A stretch of 64,000 nucleotides of DNA, taken from Andalucia godoyi. Lineage: Eukaryota > Discoba > Jakobea > Jakobida > Andaluciidae. This document shows positions 1-9,414 of this stretch, piece by piece (the first letter of the stretch is position 1; each line of letters starts with the position of its first letter). The stretch spans positions 248,001 through 312,000 of the forward strand of contig VRVR01000010.1 in the NCBI GenBank assembly GCA_009859145.1, read 5' to 3'. Made by a program: the position numbers and the translations under genes. The notes beneath the pieces were generated by a model, which had not been told where the DNA came from, ran no database searches, and saw only the letters and a program-made list of their open reading frames with translations.

Positions 1-38
1 TACAGTTCTCTTGTTGTTTGTTTTGTGTTGGTTCAGTC

Positions 39-1535
39 ATGCCTGCCCGTGCATTGTTTGTCGCTTCTGGTCGTCTGTTCTCTGTGGCAGCACGTCCTTC
101 TGTTGTTGTTGCTCCAAAGTCTGCGTATGCTGATGAGAAGGTCTTACGTCGGATTGTTGAGCGTCTGAACAATACAGTTTCTGCAGACATGATTCGATCT
201 CTTGCTGCTGAATTGGAGCCTCCCAAGGGAGCTGGAGCTTCCACAATTTCCACCATTACTGCGTCTGGATCCCGGCTCGATCTCGTGGCAGTCACCGAAA
301 CATGTTCTCGCATGAACGCTCCGGGTCGCCCCGATTGCTACGCCGCAGCTGTTGACTCGTGGCCATCCAAAGATGCCAATGCAATTGTGTTCATTCAAGA
401 GCCTGGATATGTGTTCAAAATTGCGAATGCAATCGCTTCAAAGCTCCCGTTGTTTACCATGAAACCAGATTCCAAAGTTTGGGACTACGAGATTGCATTC
501 GAGTCTGTTAGCGGATCAATTTCGGAGAAGCAGCTTTCCGTTGCAGGTTCGTTGTTTGCAGCAACTCGACATGCAGGGGAGCTTGTTGACACGCACCCAG
601 CTGTGCTGCATCCGCAAGAGTATGCGCGACGTGCGCAGGCCATTGCCTCCGAACTGGGTGTGTCTTGCACTGTCATTTCCGGAAAGGAACTAGAAACTCG
701 TGGTTTCGGAGGCATCTGGAATGTAGGCAAGGGAGCAGAGTTCCCTCCTGCACTCGTCGTGCTGTCCTACCAACCAACCTCGAATCCGAAGAAACGCATT
801 GCTATTGTTGGAAAGGGTATCACGTATGACACCGGTGGATTGGGAATTAAGACTCCCAAAGAATTCATGTGCGGCATGAAGTGTGACATGGGTGGTTCAG
901 CAGCAGCATTAAATGCGTTCAAGGTTCTTGTTTCGGAAAAATTGGTTACGGATTGCCATGTTTACGCTGTGCTGTGTTTAGCAGAAAATGCCATCAACGA
1001 ACGTGTGTTTCGCAATGATGATATCATTACATTGTATTCCGGAAAGACTGTTGAGGTCAATAATACGGATGCGGAGGGCCGTCTGGTACTCTCCGACGGC
1101 GTTTCCTACGCCGAAAAGGATCTCCATGCCGACACCATTGTGACGATCGCGACGCTGACGGGATCGCAGGGGATTGCAACTGGCGTTCATTTCGCCGCAG
1201 TAATGTCCGACTCTGAAGAACTTGAAGCGCGCGCCGTTCGCGCTGGGCGAGTTTCCGGTAATCTGGTCCATCCGATTCCGTACTGTCCGGAGTTCTTCAT
1301 CAGTGAATTTTCGTCGAAGGTAGCTTCGAAGAAGAACAGCGTGAAGAATCGCAGCAACGCCCAGAGTTCCTGCGCTGGAGAATTTATCCACGATGAACTC
1401 TCGAAAGACTTTAAAGGAGAGTTTCTGCATGTTGACATCGCATCTCCTGCATTTCAAGCTGATCGCGGTACAGGGTTTGGAGTTTCTCTTTTGACGCTTT
1501 TGTTTTCGACAAACGCTGAGGCTGCAGTGCCCTAA
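39..1535 (+). CDS. M17 leucine aminopeptidase
   Basis: Cytosolic or organellar metallo-aminopeptidase that removes N-terminal residues, often leucine, from peptides; the family forms hexamers with two metals per active site. The 498-residue protein shows the M17 hallmarks. GKGITYDTGG supplies the metal-binding lysine and aspartate, a DMGGSAAA stretch follows, and NTDAEGRLVLSDG is the family signature with the catalytic arginine. The C-terminal half is the conserved catalytic domain and the N-terminal half the variable domain. I chose the ATG at 39, the first in frame; the frame is open to position 18 only through a TTG. The Arg/Ser/Ala-rich N-terminus (MPARALFVASGRLFSVAARP) could be a mitochondrial presequence, which is inference. 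The stop lies 10 nt from the stop of the convergent carrier gene, so the 3' UTRs must overlap. Confidence 0.93.
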   Translation: MPARALFVASGRLFSVAARPSVVVAPKSAYADEKVLRRIVERLNNTVSADMIRSLAAELEPPKGAGASTISTITASGSRLDLVAVTETCSRMNAPGRPDCYAAAVDSWPSKDANAIVFIQEPGYVFKIANAIASKLPLFTMKPDSKVWDYEIAFESVSGSISEKQLSVAGSLFAATRHAGELVDTHPAVLHPQEYARRAQAIASELGVSCTVISGKELETRGFGGIWNVGKGAEFPPALVVLSYQPTSNPKKRIAIVGKGITYDTGGLGIKTPKEFMCGMKCDMGGSAAALNAFKVLVSEKLVTDCHVYAVLCLAENAINERVFRNDDIITLYSGKTVEVNNTDAEGRLVLSDGVSYAEKDLHADTIVTIATLTGSQGIATGVHFAAVMSDSEELEARAVRAGRVSGNLVHPIPYCPEFFISEFSSKVASKKNSVKNRSNAQSSCAGEFIHDELSKDFKGEFLHVDIASPAFQADRGTGFGVSLLTLLFSTNAEAAVP

Positions 1536-1545
1536 AGCGTGCGGT

Positions 1546-2436
1546 CTACAGATCCTGAACACCGAGTGCCTTTTTGTATTCTTCGTACAGAGTAAAGGTG
1601 ATTGCTCCTGAACAACTGATCATGATGAGCCGAGGTGTCAGGCCTTTGAAAAACGACCGAACCCCTTCTTGCATCGCCATTGTTCGCACACAGTCCAAAA
1701 ACCCACGATATCTCAACTCTTGGTGAACCAGGTTTTGAGTTTGAAGACGCGTTTTGACAGTGTCCAAAGGAGCAGTGAGAATCGATCCAATGGCTCCAGC
1801 CAACGCACCGCCAACGACATGTTCCCGAAGTTTTCGGAGTTGAGGTCTTTGGCCGCTCTCATCAGGAAGAGGTGGAATAAAAATATGCTGGGCATATTTT
1901 GCGCCTTCGTACACCGAGAAGTACAGTGCTGAAAACAGCCCGTCTCGAAGAACGGTTATTGTGTAACCTCGAAGCATAAAGGGAATACCGTTCTTGACAT
2001 TCTCATTCACCGCTCTGACAGTTGCTCCTCCTCGAATTTGCAATTGCTGCTTGATCAAATCGAATGGAGTCCTTGCACAAGTGCCGATCAACCTGAGCGC
2101 AACACCAACAGCAACGGGCACGAGCGGATGTCTTGAAAGATCACCGTCCCGATGCACGACACGCTGTTTAACCTCATCGTAAATTGTAAAGGAGACCGCA
2201 GCAGAAGGAATAATGTACAACAGACGCATCGGGTATCCACGATACAGCGAAGAAATGCCATGGTCCCGGATCATGTGGGATCCAACCTGGAGGAAACTGC
2301 GAGGGCGAACAACCTGTCGGTCTGCTTGCAAACTGACTTTGATTGTGTCAAATGGATACAAGAAGGCTGACGAGGATAGACGTGCCATGGATCCGGCAAG
2401 CATGTTTTTCGCTGCATGATCATAGTCAACCACCAT
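1546..2436 (-). CDS. Mitochondrial carrier family (SLC25) protein
   Basis: Inner-membrane solute carrier of 296 residues with the threefold repeat of the SLC25 family. Three signature motifs are visible: PFDTIKVSLQADR, PFDLIKQQLQIRG and PLDTVKTRLQTQ, each starting a roughly 100-residue two-helix repeat. The substrate cannot be read with certainty; the first repeat (FLYPFDTIKVSLQA with PSAAVSFTIYDEVK) looks most like S-adenosylmethionine-carrier-type members, a tentative comparison. The start is the ATG at 2436 (MVVDYDHAAKNML). The longer open frame upstream translates a TG microsatellite into repeated Cys-Val and is not credible as protein. A TTTCTCCAG acceptor-like sequence lies about 15 nt upstream of the start. 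Confidence 0.92.
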   Translation of the reverse strand: MVVDYDHAAKNMLAGSMARLSSSAFLYPFDTIKVSLQADRQVVRPRSFLQVGSHMIRDHGISSLYRGYPMRLLYIIPSAAVSFTIYDEVKQRVVHRDGDLSRHPLVPVAVGVALRLIGTCARTPFDLIKQQLQIRGGATVRAVNENVKNGIPFMLRGYTITVLRDGLFSALYFSVYEGAKYAQHIFIPPLPDESGQRPQLRKLREHVVGGALAGAIGSILTAPLDTVKTRLQTQNLVHQELRYRGFLDCVRTMAMQEGVRSFFKGLTPRLIMISCSGAITFTLYEEYKKALGVQDL

Positions 2437-2486
2437 GTTCTCGATCACTTTTGCTGGAGAAAGTTTCTCGAACAAGAGCCAAAAAG

Positions 2487-2487
<1 letters not shown>

Positions 2488-2525
<38 letters not shown>
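2488..2525. repeat. (AC)n microsatellite
   Basis: About 19 AC dinucleotides lie about 50 nt upstream of the carrier start codon; on that gene's coding strand they read as TG. They are followed downstream, toward the ATG, by a pyrimidine-rich stretch ending in CAG. Confidence 0.97.
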
Positions 2526-2729
2526 CCGCAGCAACAGCAACAGCACCAACAATAACAACAACAAACAAACAAACCAACCAAAAAAAGGAAAAACAACAAA
2601 AAAATGCGGCCACTTTAGGATCCAAAGAAGGCAGAACTCAAGTTTGCAGGTTTCTTTTTCTTGCTATTCCCCCCCGTCTTTCTGTTCTACAGCGACGATA
2701 GATAGAAATTTTATCTGTACATAGAAACA

Positions 2730-3785
2730 TTAAACTCCGAGAGAAAAAGGTTGAGCAGACGCGTCATCCGAATCATCGTTTTCGTCGTCACCAACAGATG
2801 GTGGCGGTGCCTCGGAGGGTACGGAAGACAATCGTGACTTCGGGTCTGAAACTTCAGACTTGTAGCCCACTGTCTTCTTCCTTGGATGGGCATGTGCAAC
2901 AGTTGCTTTCACTGCTTTCTCCCTCTTCTTAAACGCCGTATTAACGTACTTCTCCAGTTTTCGAAGAGTTGCAGTATCAAGCTTCTCCATGTCAATTTCG
3001 ATTTCCTCGTCATCTCCAATGGAGTCCGCAGCGACTGCAGATTGGACTATTTTTGCGACTTCCACCAGTTCATCTTCGAACAACTGTCCAATTCGGAGAG
3101 TAAGTTCCTTTTTCTGTTCATAGGTCATCGGTACCAACGACACATCCGTCGAGACCACTGTCCTCGGGGAAACCGCTTTGGAGGACTTCTTTGAATCGGA
3201 CGTCGCAGCCAGCTTCTTCTTCTTAGCCAGCGGTTCTTCTGCAGAAGGCGGCAACACAGCCGAAAGTGCCGCAGCCTGTTCATATGTGTGGGACTTACCT
3301 CGGAACTCCTCCAAACGCCTCACAACGTGTGTATCAAATTTGGAATCAAAAAACGCTTGCAAGTCCACAGCCATCCTGTGAATTGGGTTCTCTGCAGCAT
3401 TGTACGCTCGGCAATTCTGAAAAATGAGCCTCATATCATGCGCAAAATCATCAACAGACGAATAGAGACCTCTATTCAGTTTGGATTCCACAGTGGCCAG
3501 GTCCATTGGTGACTTAATCACGTCAAAATAATCCGGGATGCCTAACGCAACTGGGTCCACTGGTTCGAGGAATGGCCACGACAGCTTCTTGTTATCCTTC
3601 ACAAAACGAAGCACACGTTCACAAGCTCGCAGTTCTGGCAAAAGTTTTCCCGGTTCGGATCCCAGACGAGGAGATCCTTCTTCTTCTCCAGGATAGCCGT
3701 GATTTGCTGCTCTCCTCTTTCTCTTTGTTGAACCATCATCCGTAGAAGCTCGACGATCCACAGAGTCTCCATCCACGGTCGACAT
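2730..3785 (-). CDS. Bromodomain plus NET-domain protein (BET/GTE type)
   Basis: Chromatin reader that should bind acetylated histone tails. The 351-residue protein has one bromodomain at about residues 53-155, with the WPF shelf, the YFDVIKSPMDLATV segment and the acetyl-lysine asparagine in FQNCRAYN. An NET/ET domain follows at about 215-290 (MTYEQKKELTLRIGQL ... EIDMEKLDTATLRKLEKYV). One bromodomain followed by NET is the plant GTE-like arrangement; animal BET proteins have two. A lysine-rich basic patch separates the domains and the C-terminus is acidic and Ser-rich. The start is the ATG at 3785 (MSTVDGDSVDRR). CATCCTTCAG lies directly upstream, and a GTGAGT donor-like site near 4213 on the same strand would fit a 5'-UTR intron. 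Confidence 0.92.
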   Translation of the reverse strand: MSTVDGDSVDRRASTDDGSTKRKRRAANHGYPGEEEGSPRLGSEPGKLLPELRACERVLRFVKDNKKLSWPFLEPVDPVALGIPDYFDVIKSPMDLATVESKLNRGLYSSVDDFAHDMRLIFQNCRAYNAAENPIHRMAVDLQAFFDSKFDTHVVRRLEEFRGKSHTYEQAAALSAVLPPSAEEPLAKKKKLAATSDSKKSSKAVSPRTVVSTDVSLVPMTYEQKKELTLRIGQLFEDELVEVAKIVQSAVAADSIGDDEEIEIDMEKLDTATLRKLEKYVNTAFKKREKAVKATVAHAHPRKKTVGYKSEVSDPKSRLSSVPSEAPPPSVGDDENDDSDDASAQPFSLGV

Positions 3786-4816
3786 TTTGAATTCTGAAGG
3801 ATGTGGTAGGGGAGACGTGTAAACGGGGTGCTGACAAAAACCACAATCACGGACAACTGGGAAATGCGAGGGAAGAAATCGAGCGAAGTAAACAAAAAAA
3901 CCCTGTGAAGGCAACAGGAAAGACAAGGAGATATGCTCGAAACGCCAAATGACACAGCGCAAAAACTTAAAGATCAAAGAAAAGTAATTAAAAAACAAAC
4001 AAACAAAAAACCCACCAAAAATAGTAAAATGAAATGCGTAAACAAAAGAAGAAGAAAAAGGATAAGCCAGAAGAGAGGAAGAGAGAAGAAGAACCAGAAA
4101 AAAAAAAAAAAAAAAGAAAGAAAGTGTCTGGGAAAACGGAGGGAACGTGAAGTGTTCTGGGCGCGGGTTGCGCTGACATGACGGGGGGCGGAACTTGTCA
4201 GAGCTCGGAACTCACCAAAAAAGTCCAAACTTCAAGTCTGTGGTACAGCTGGCGGAAACACGCGAAACTGCCGGCCCCTTCTCCGCGACGAGCCATGAAT
4301 TTTCAGCAACGATTAACGCGGCACGAGTTTCCGACTTCTCGATTATGATCCGAGGCTGAAAATCGCTTCAACGAGGGACGGAGTGCCCACTGGCATGGAC
4401 TAGTTTTCTGTTTAAACGCCCCAATTCTTTAGAGGCATTGCCTTTTGAGAACAGCGAATTCGCATTTCGGATAGTCGGAAAATTTCTGGCTTCAATCTTC
4501 GCCAGTTCGGCTGAGGAATCTCTGCATTACATGCATTTCTCTCTGGCGAAAATCCACGTGTTTTCCCAATCCAAAAAAAATATATAAAAAATTCCAAAAA
4601 ATCAGAAAACAGATAAACAACTAAATAAATTCGTATACATGGAAAAAAGAAGCAGTTCTTAATCTCGGGGACATGTGAGGTTTTGCGATGCCTTTCCGGT
4701 GCGCGGACAGCGGACTGGGCTCTTTGGGAAACTTGAGTATCAGATGAGTCGCCGGTTGTTTTTTCCCGCAGCAGCAGCCACCCGGGCAATAATTCAGTCT
4801 CCAATGTGCCAAGCAA
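3786..4816. other. Intergenic region, divergent promoters
   Basis: No convincing gene. The left third is A-rich on the plus strand (lysine-rich spurious frames) and pyrimidine-rich on the coding strand of the bromodomain gene, fitting a 5' leader or intron. GTGAGT on the minus strand near 4213 and CATCCTTCAG just before the bromodomain ATG could be its two ends. Upstream of 4817, the sequence TTTTTTCCCGCAG near 4760 is another acceptor-like site. Confidence 0.5.
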
Positions 4817-5377
4817 ATGTCCTTCTTAGTTCTCTTCCTCTTGGTTTCAGCCATGAGGAGGACGGACTTGGCGGTTGCTGAGCGGCGATCGGTCGAGTCG
4901 CTTCTTCGAGATCCGCTGTACAATCGAAGTGGGCGTCGGTGGGTTTCTCCATATGAAGATGGTCGCCCCTCTCTTCGGAGACTTGACTATGCGGACCTTC
5001 CCTTTGAAGACCGGCCAACCTATGTCCCCTCTCAGCTGCTTGCAAACCCAGACTTTGGAAACTTTCGGATTCGCAGAAGCTTTACTACAGAGTTATGGCT
5101 TCAGGACGGGGAAACAGTCGCTGTCCTTGGTGACGGGAAAGAAAGAGAATTCAGAACGCACTACTCGCCAATGTACCGTCGACCTTTCTTCTCTGGCTGG
5201 ATTGGTAGGCTTTTGCAGTTCTTAGCCCTGGATAGATTGTTTGGACTTCATATTGACTCCCACAAGAAATCCCGGACTCGTAGCGTCCTACTTGTTACTG
5301 CAAAGCTTCTGCCTTTGAACGAGCAAAGAACGGCAACTGACAAGAGTAATGACGATGTCAGTGTCTCGGAGTCTTGA
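4817..5377 (+). CDS. Hypothetical protein, 186 aa
   Basis: I do not recognise this protein. It begins with a short hydrophobic stretch (MSFLVLFLLVSAM) followed by an Arg-rich hydrophilic body containing RPTYVPSQLLANPDFGNF and a later hydrophobic patch (GWIGRLLQFLALDRLFGLHI). If translation starts at 4817, the first 13 residues could anchor or signal; starting at the second methionine (4853) would give a soluble basic protein. A TTTTTTCCCGCAG acceptor-like motif precedes the start, as at other genes here. Coding status rests on ORF length and composition only, so it is plausible but not certain. Confidence 0.5.
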   Translation: MSFLVLFLLVSAMRRTDLAVAERRSVESLLRDPLYNRSGRRWVSPYEDGRPSLRRLDYADLPFEDRPTYVPSQLLANPDFGNFRIRRSFTTELWLQDGETVAVLGDGKEREFRTHYSPMYRRPFFSGWIGRLLQFLALDRLFGLHIDSHKKSRTRSVLLVTAKLLPLNEQRTATDKSNDDVSVSES

Positions 5378-6515
5378 CCAGTGTGACCTAGCCGGAATGT
5401 CAATATGTTTCTTCTTTGAACTCGTTTTTCTCTAGAGCTGTGTACTCGATTTCGTGGATTTTCGTTTTCCCTCGACGAGAGAGCGTTTCTGTGTCTGCTT
5501 CGTTTCCAGAGGCAGCGACGGACTGTGTTTTTTTCCAAAGAACAGTCGCTTCTCTTGATTCTCCGCATGTCTGTTAGAAACGATACTTCCTCTTTCCAGA
5601 TAAATTGTTTTTAAAAAAATTGTTCGTTTAATGTTGCGAAGCACGAGTCTCGCGCGGCGCCACACCAGCAGTCCGTATGAGTACTTCCTTTTTCAGTTCG
5701 GCGCCTTCTTCCCAATCGCTGCTGCGTTCAGGCGCCCGAGCACGCTCCTGCGCCAGCGGCCTCGCACATGGTCTGCTGGAGCAACCGCAAAGAAGCAAAT
5801 AGCAGTTTTCGAGAAGCATCGGAAAACTCGGATTCTCGAATTCTCGGAACTCGGGTCACACAAGGTGTGCGAGGCTCTGGGGCGAATTCCGGAGTGCGGG
5901 GGGGTGCATCTCTTACAAAACGTTTGCGAGCATGAGAAGCTGCACGACAGGTGGACCAAGGAAAGACCTGATGCTTCGGACCTCGAACGTGTGCGGTAAA
6001 TCCCTGTTCGGAGTTGAGCAGGGTGAGCAGACCGAGGACTTGACTGCACGATGTGGTCAGATGACGCAGTCTGCCGACACCAACAGCCTTCCACCCCACC
6101 CAGTCTTCTCGGACGGAGTGTAGTTGTGGACATTCGACCATTTGTTTTGAGTCCTATCATCAACAGCCATCACTTACCATCGTTCCTGTTTCGTCCTTCG
6201 TGTGAGAGCACGACATTTTGCAATCTGCGGCAGTTCTGGGGGGTCCCAGTCGTTAACGGACTTTTGATTTGGCGGGAAGGTTCCCGAAAAGGGAATCCCG
6301 TGAATTCAGACCTAGTCCCCAGGTTTTAGGGTTTCAACTTTCATAATGGACCCCCCCCCCCCCCCTCCCTGCAGTTTCCTTTGGGTTCTCGTCTTGTGAC
6401 AAGACAATAAGCTATTTTTTCCCCTGGCGTTCCCTGCTCATTTTTCTGTTCATTTTCAGTGATTGCAAATCATTTTTTTCGTGGGTTATTAACGCCTTGC
6501 AGTGGAGAGCGAAAC
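5378..6515. other. Intergenic region with no clear gene
   Basis: No recognisable protein. A 122-codon plus-strand frame at 5631-5999 (starting MLRSTSLARRHTSS) and longer minus-strand frames overlap it, and none shows a family motif. A run of about 16 C lies at 6350-6365. CTTGCAG directly precedes the next gene's leader (GGAGAGCGAAAC then ATG at 6516), consistent with a 5'-UTR splice acceptor. Confidence 0.45.
6350..6365. repeat. Poly-C tract
   Basis: Homopolymeric run of about 16 cytosines in intergenic DNA. Runs like this are prone to length errors in sequencing and assembly. Confidence 0.9.
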
Positions 6516-8021
6516 ATGGATATCCGCCCTCGATTGGATACTTTTGGCCAAGAGGTAGAGCTTTCCTTTGGCCATTTTGCGGATGCAGCGGACTTTGATG
6601 GTCGTTCCGAACTGTACTCTCGTCCTTTTGACATCCACACATCTGCTCACTCTTCCGCACTTCCTATTCCATACGTATCCATCAGCGAGGAGCTCGCGCA
6701 CGAGAGCGAAGATTACGACGCGAACTACCCCTCCTACCACTCATCTTCTGTTCACCGAGGCTCCACTCGATCTGCTTCGCCACTCCGAGATGAAGCCTCA
6801 AACTCGTCAGAGTCATCCGGAAATAGCATGCCGTCCTCCTCCGCCTCTCACTCCAGGCTTTTTATGTCTGTCAGCGCAAGAGATGACACGGCAGCGGCAG
6901 TACACCGCTCTCGTCCTGTTTCGGGGATGGAGTTACCGTCGTCATCCTATTCAGTATCTCCCAGGCAATCAGATCTGCTCTCGAGCGCGGGAGGCTCGCG
7001 GTCTCCTCTCTCCTCGGCATCGTCTGTTGTGCATTCTGGAAGATCCATGTCTGTCGTCCCCCAGGATCTGTATGTGTCCTCCAAGTCGATGAGAAAACCG
7101 CCTCCCGTGCTGGAGAACTGGGAACTCAGCGACAGATTTTGCATCACACATCCTCAGCATCCATTTGAGCTCTGTTCTGCTTTCGGCTTTGGCATTGCTC
7201 CTGCTCCAGTCGATATTTTCGTCGGGCACCGTTGGAAGCGCGGGAATACTATATCGGACATTCCGTCAGGATTTGGCAAGCTTCGTGTTTCCTCCTTTGT
7301 ATTCTGGATCAACAATCGCGAGTTTCTGTCCAACAATGAAATTTCTCATGTTGCTGTATCTGCACATGGATGTTCTTCCGGGTCTCAGGATGTTTCGGAC
7401 AAAGTTATCAAATCATGCAAGCTCAGCACGGTAGAGCGAATTCCCGAAGTAGTACTCTGCGACATCAACTGGAAGACCTGCGAGAAGGATTTTGCCTTGT
7501 GTCTCAACCTTGTTTTCCGGGATACGAATGCTCCGGGAAGCTGGAATACGCTGTCTTTTCGCTCTCGCCCCGGAATCAAGTTCTCCATTTCGGCGGTTGT
7601 TGCGGATACGGTGTACTCTCCTCGCCGGACACCCGTGATTCCTGCTTCTCCCTCCAAGCGCATTGAGGCGCCTGTCAACGTGGAAGAGCCCTGCATTCTA
7701 AACAAGAAATTCCGCCGCTTCACAATTGAGGGAAATGGCGGAGGAGCCAGTTCGATAGTCTCTCACCTTGCGGATTCGTCCTCTCTCCCTGTTTCTCATA
7801 TTCTATCTGGCGCGACCAACTTTGGAACTCCGAACCGTGAAGATCTTCTCAATCGTACGGATGGATCACTGACTGACCAGTCATTTGGCACTGCGATCAG
7901 TGAATCTGAAGTTCCTGATACTTTCTCTCATTTGTACGAGCATGACGACATGATTCAGATTTCGACAGATGCTCCGGAGCCGGTTCATCAAGATGCGCAA
8001 TTGTCTCCGCCGTATGCATAA
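6516..8021 (+). CDS. Hypothetical Ser-rich protein, 501 aa
   Basis: Not recognised. Residues 1 to about 190 are serine-rich and probably disordered. Residues about 195-390 have ordinary globular composition, with Cys, Trp and Phe (ENWELSDRFCITHPQHPFELCSAFGFGIAPAPVDIFVGHRWKRG written here only as landmarks: ENWELSDRF, HPFELCSAF, DIFVGHRWKRG) and a later strand-rich part (KDFALCLNLVFRDTN, SFRSRPGIKFSISAVV). This central part could be a beta-rich domain. The C-terminus is again Ser/Asp/Glu-rich. The start is the ATG at 6516 (MDIRPRLDTF); the frame opens upstream only from a GTG and contains no other ATG. CTTGCAG lies about 13 nt before the ATG. Confidence 0.75.
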   Translation: MDIRPRLDTFGQEVELSFGHFADAADFDGRSELYSRPFDIHTSAHSSALPIPYVSISEELAHESEDYDANYPSYHSSSVHRGSTRSASPLRDEASNSSESSGNSMPSSSASHSRLFMSVSARDDTAAAVHRSRPVSGMELPSSSYSVSPRQSDLLSSAGGSRSPLSSASSVVHSGRSMSVVPQDLYVSSKSMRKPPPVLENWELSDRFCITHPQHPFELCSAFGFGIAPAPVDIFVGHRWKRGNTISDIPSGFGKLRVSSFVFWINNREFLSNNEISHVAVSAHGCSSGSQDVSDKVIKSCKLSTVERIPEVVLCDINWKTCEKDFALCLNLVFRDTNAPGSWNTLSFRSRPGIKFSISAVVADTVYSPRRTPVIPASPSKRIEAPVNVEEPCILNKKFRRFTIEGNGGGASSIVSHLADSSSLPVSHILSGATNFGTPNREDLLNRTDGSLTDQSFGTAISESEVPDTFSHLYEHDDMIQISTDAPEPVHQDAQLSPPYA

Positions 8022-8266
8022 CATTTTTAATTATCCTCCTTTTTCTTTTTTGCAATCGAGCGCTCGATTTGCGTGTACATAAAGTGTGATTGTGAACGTC
8101 TGGCAAATATGCGCACGAAATCGTGCCTTCATGTGCAATACCGATTCACCAAAGGTGAGGCCCAGGAAAAACTCATTTCCCCACAAAGCAAATCATGTGT
8201 TGAATAGGACGATATATATACATATATATATTTCGGATAGACACAGGGACGCCTGCAGCGGCGGTT

Positions 8267-9016
8267 TCAGGCGAGATGCTCACTCATCTGGTCGTTGAAC
8301 TGAGAATAAGGTCCAGATTTTGGTTTCTGCCCAACCAAACGAAGCCTTTTTGCTCCTTGCAAAAACAGCAGACCACACGCAAACGAAAACAGAATGACAA
8401 TAATGAAGCCATACAATGCGAACCCGTAGGCTAGAGAGACAGAACCATTGGAAGAGTATGTCGTGGAGATCGGACGGAAATTCTCCAAAAAGGTTTTGAA
8501 GTCGTCCACGGATGGTTTCAAGGAGTACCATGTAATGACAATCCCCAGACTGAAGAGTCCAACAACGATCGAAAGAGCTCCGCCCATCAAGGCAAAAGAA
8601 GACGCCTTGTACGCGTCGACATGATATGACCCAACCAGCCCGCAAAGACAGACAAGCGCGGAAACAACGACGACACTCGACGCAAACCCACTGGTCGCGG
8701 CGGCTGCAGCCACGATTTTGTCAATGAAGGTCCTGCCACCGGAAGACGACACATCCACCTTGCTTTCTGCTTGAATGACAGGAAAGCTGAACAATGTCGG
8801 TGTCATGTACGCATCTGTCGAAGCATCGGCAGGGACCGACGATGCGATCTGCAGAATGACACCCTGCAAAACCGGACTGACTTTGATGTAGTCTTTGTGC
8901 GTGCCATACGTGTACTCGTAAGAAAACACAGCCCAGGACTCGGAAGCCAATGTGCCATAAAGTACGCAAGTTGTGGCAATTGTTATTAGATATGTTATGA
9001 ATACTAGCTTGTTCAT
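8267..9016 (-). CDS. Four-TM membrane protein (claudin-like topology)
   Basis: A 249-residue integral membrane protein. It has an N-terminal hydrophobic segment (KLVFITYLITIATTCVLYG), an extracellular or lumenal loop of about 100 residues, and three further segments: about 120-145 (FASSVVVVSALVCLCGLVG), 155-180 (FALMGGALSIVVGLFSLGIV) and 212-240 (YGFALYGFIIVILFSFACG). The tail is short and basic. This 1-loop-3 layout matches claudin/PMP22/SUR7-type proteins in topology, but I see no diagnostic motif, so the family is open. Translation most likely starts at 9016 (MNKLVF). It is divergently paired with the gene at 9415, which has the same topology. Confidence 0.85.
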   Translation of the reverse strand: MNKLVFITYLITIATTCVLYGTLASESWAVFSYEYTYGTHKDYIKVSPVLQGVILQIASSVPADASTDAYMTPTLFSFPVIQAESKVDVSSSGGRTFIDKIVAAAAATSGFASSVVVVSALVCLCGLVGSYHVDAYKASSFALMGGALSIVVGLFSLGIVITWYSLKPSVDDFKTFLENFRPISTTYSSNGSVSLAYGFALYGFIIVILFSFACGLLFLQGAKRLRLVGQKPKSGPYSQFNDQMSEHLA

Positions 9017-9414
9017 GGTCAATAATCTGCTCTCTTTGTACAATGAAAACGGCGTCGCAAAACCACTTGACCCCCCGCAAAAACAAAACAACGATTAATA
9101 GATAGGTACCCGATAAAAACAAAATGCAATCGAAAGATCGTAAGGAGATGCCTCGCAGGACCGTGGCCTCGGGAGCGCCGTCGAAGGAACGATTGCGGAA
9201 GTCCACAGCAAGCATCAACCGCAGATTTTTTGTTGTCGTCGCTTTTGTTTTGCTTCACCTTTCCGCTGCTCCGACAGCCTCTGCTTGGAGAACAAGTGAG
9301 CGTTTTCATTCACTCATTTATTAGTTAATTAATTTTATTTTTGTTGTCTGACTGCAGTTTGCACCTTGCACGTTTGGATAGCATCTCCTCTGTTACGAAC
9401 AATCGCGTGCAAGA
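9017..9414 (+). other. Bidirectional intergenic region with uORF and 5'-UTR intron
   Basis: This separates the two divergent four-TM genes. On the plus strand an ATG at 9124 opens a 66-codon frame containing one hydrophobic segment (FFVVVAFVLLHLSAAPTASA). A textbook intron lies inside it at 9296-9357 (GTGAGC ... CTGACTGCAG, 62 nt). Splicing does not fuse this frame to the downstream gene, so it is either a uORF, a separate tiny protein or 5'-UTR. Confidence 0.5.
9296..9357 (+). other. Putative 62-nt 5'-UTR intron
   Basis: The donor is GTGAGC and the acceptor CTGACTGCAG, with an AT- and T-rich interior. It ends 57 nt upstream of the ATG at 9415. Its length is not a multiple of three, and removing it does not join the 9124 frame to the 9415 frame, which argues for a leader intron. 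Confidence 0.6.

Noticed and set aside
3933-4181. Lys-rich 82-codon frame
   Set aside because: Low-complexity A-rich leader of the bromodomain gene; no protein character.
5631-5999. 122-codon frame with a presequence-like start
   Set aside because: No family match, overlapping minus-strand frames of equal quality and no supporting signals; left as intergenic.
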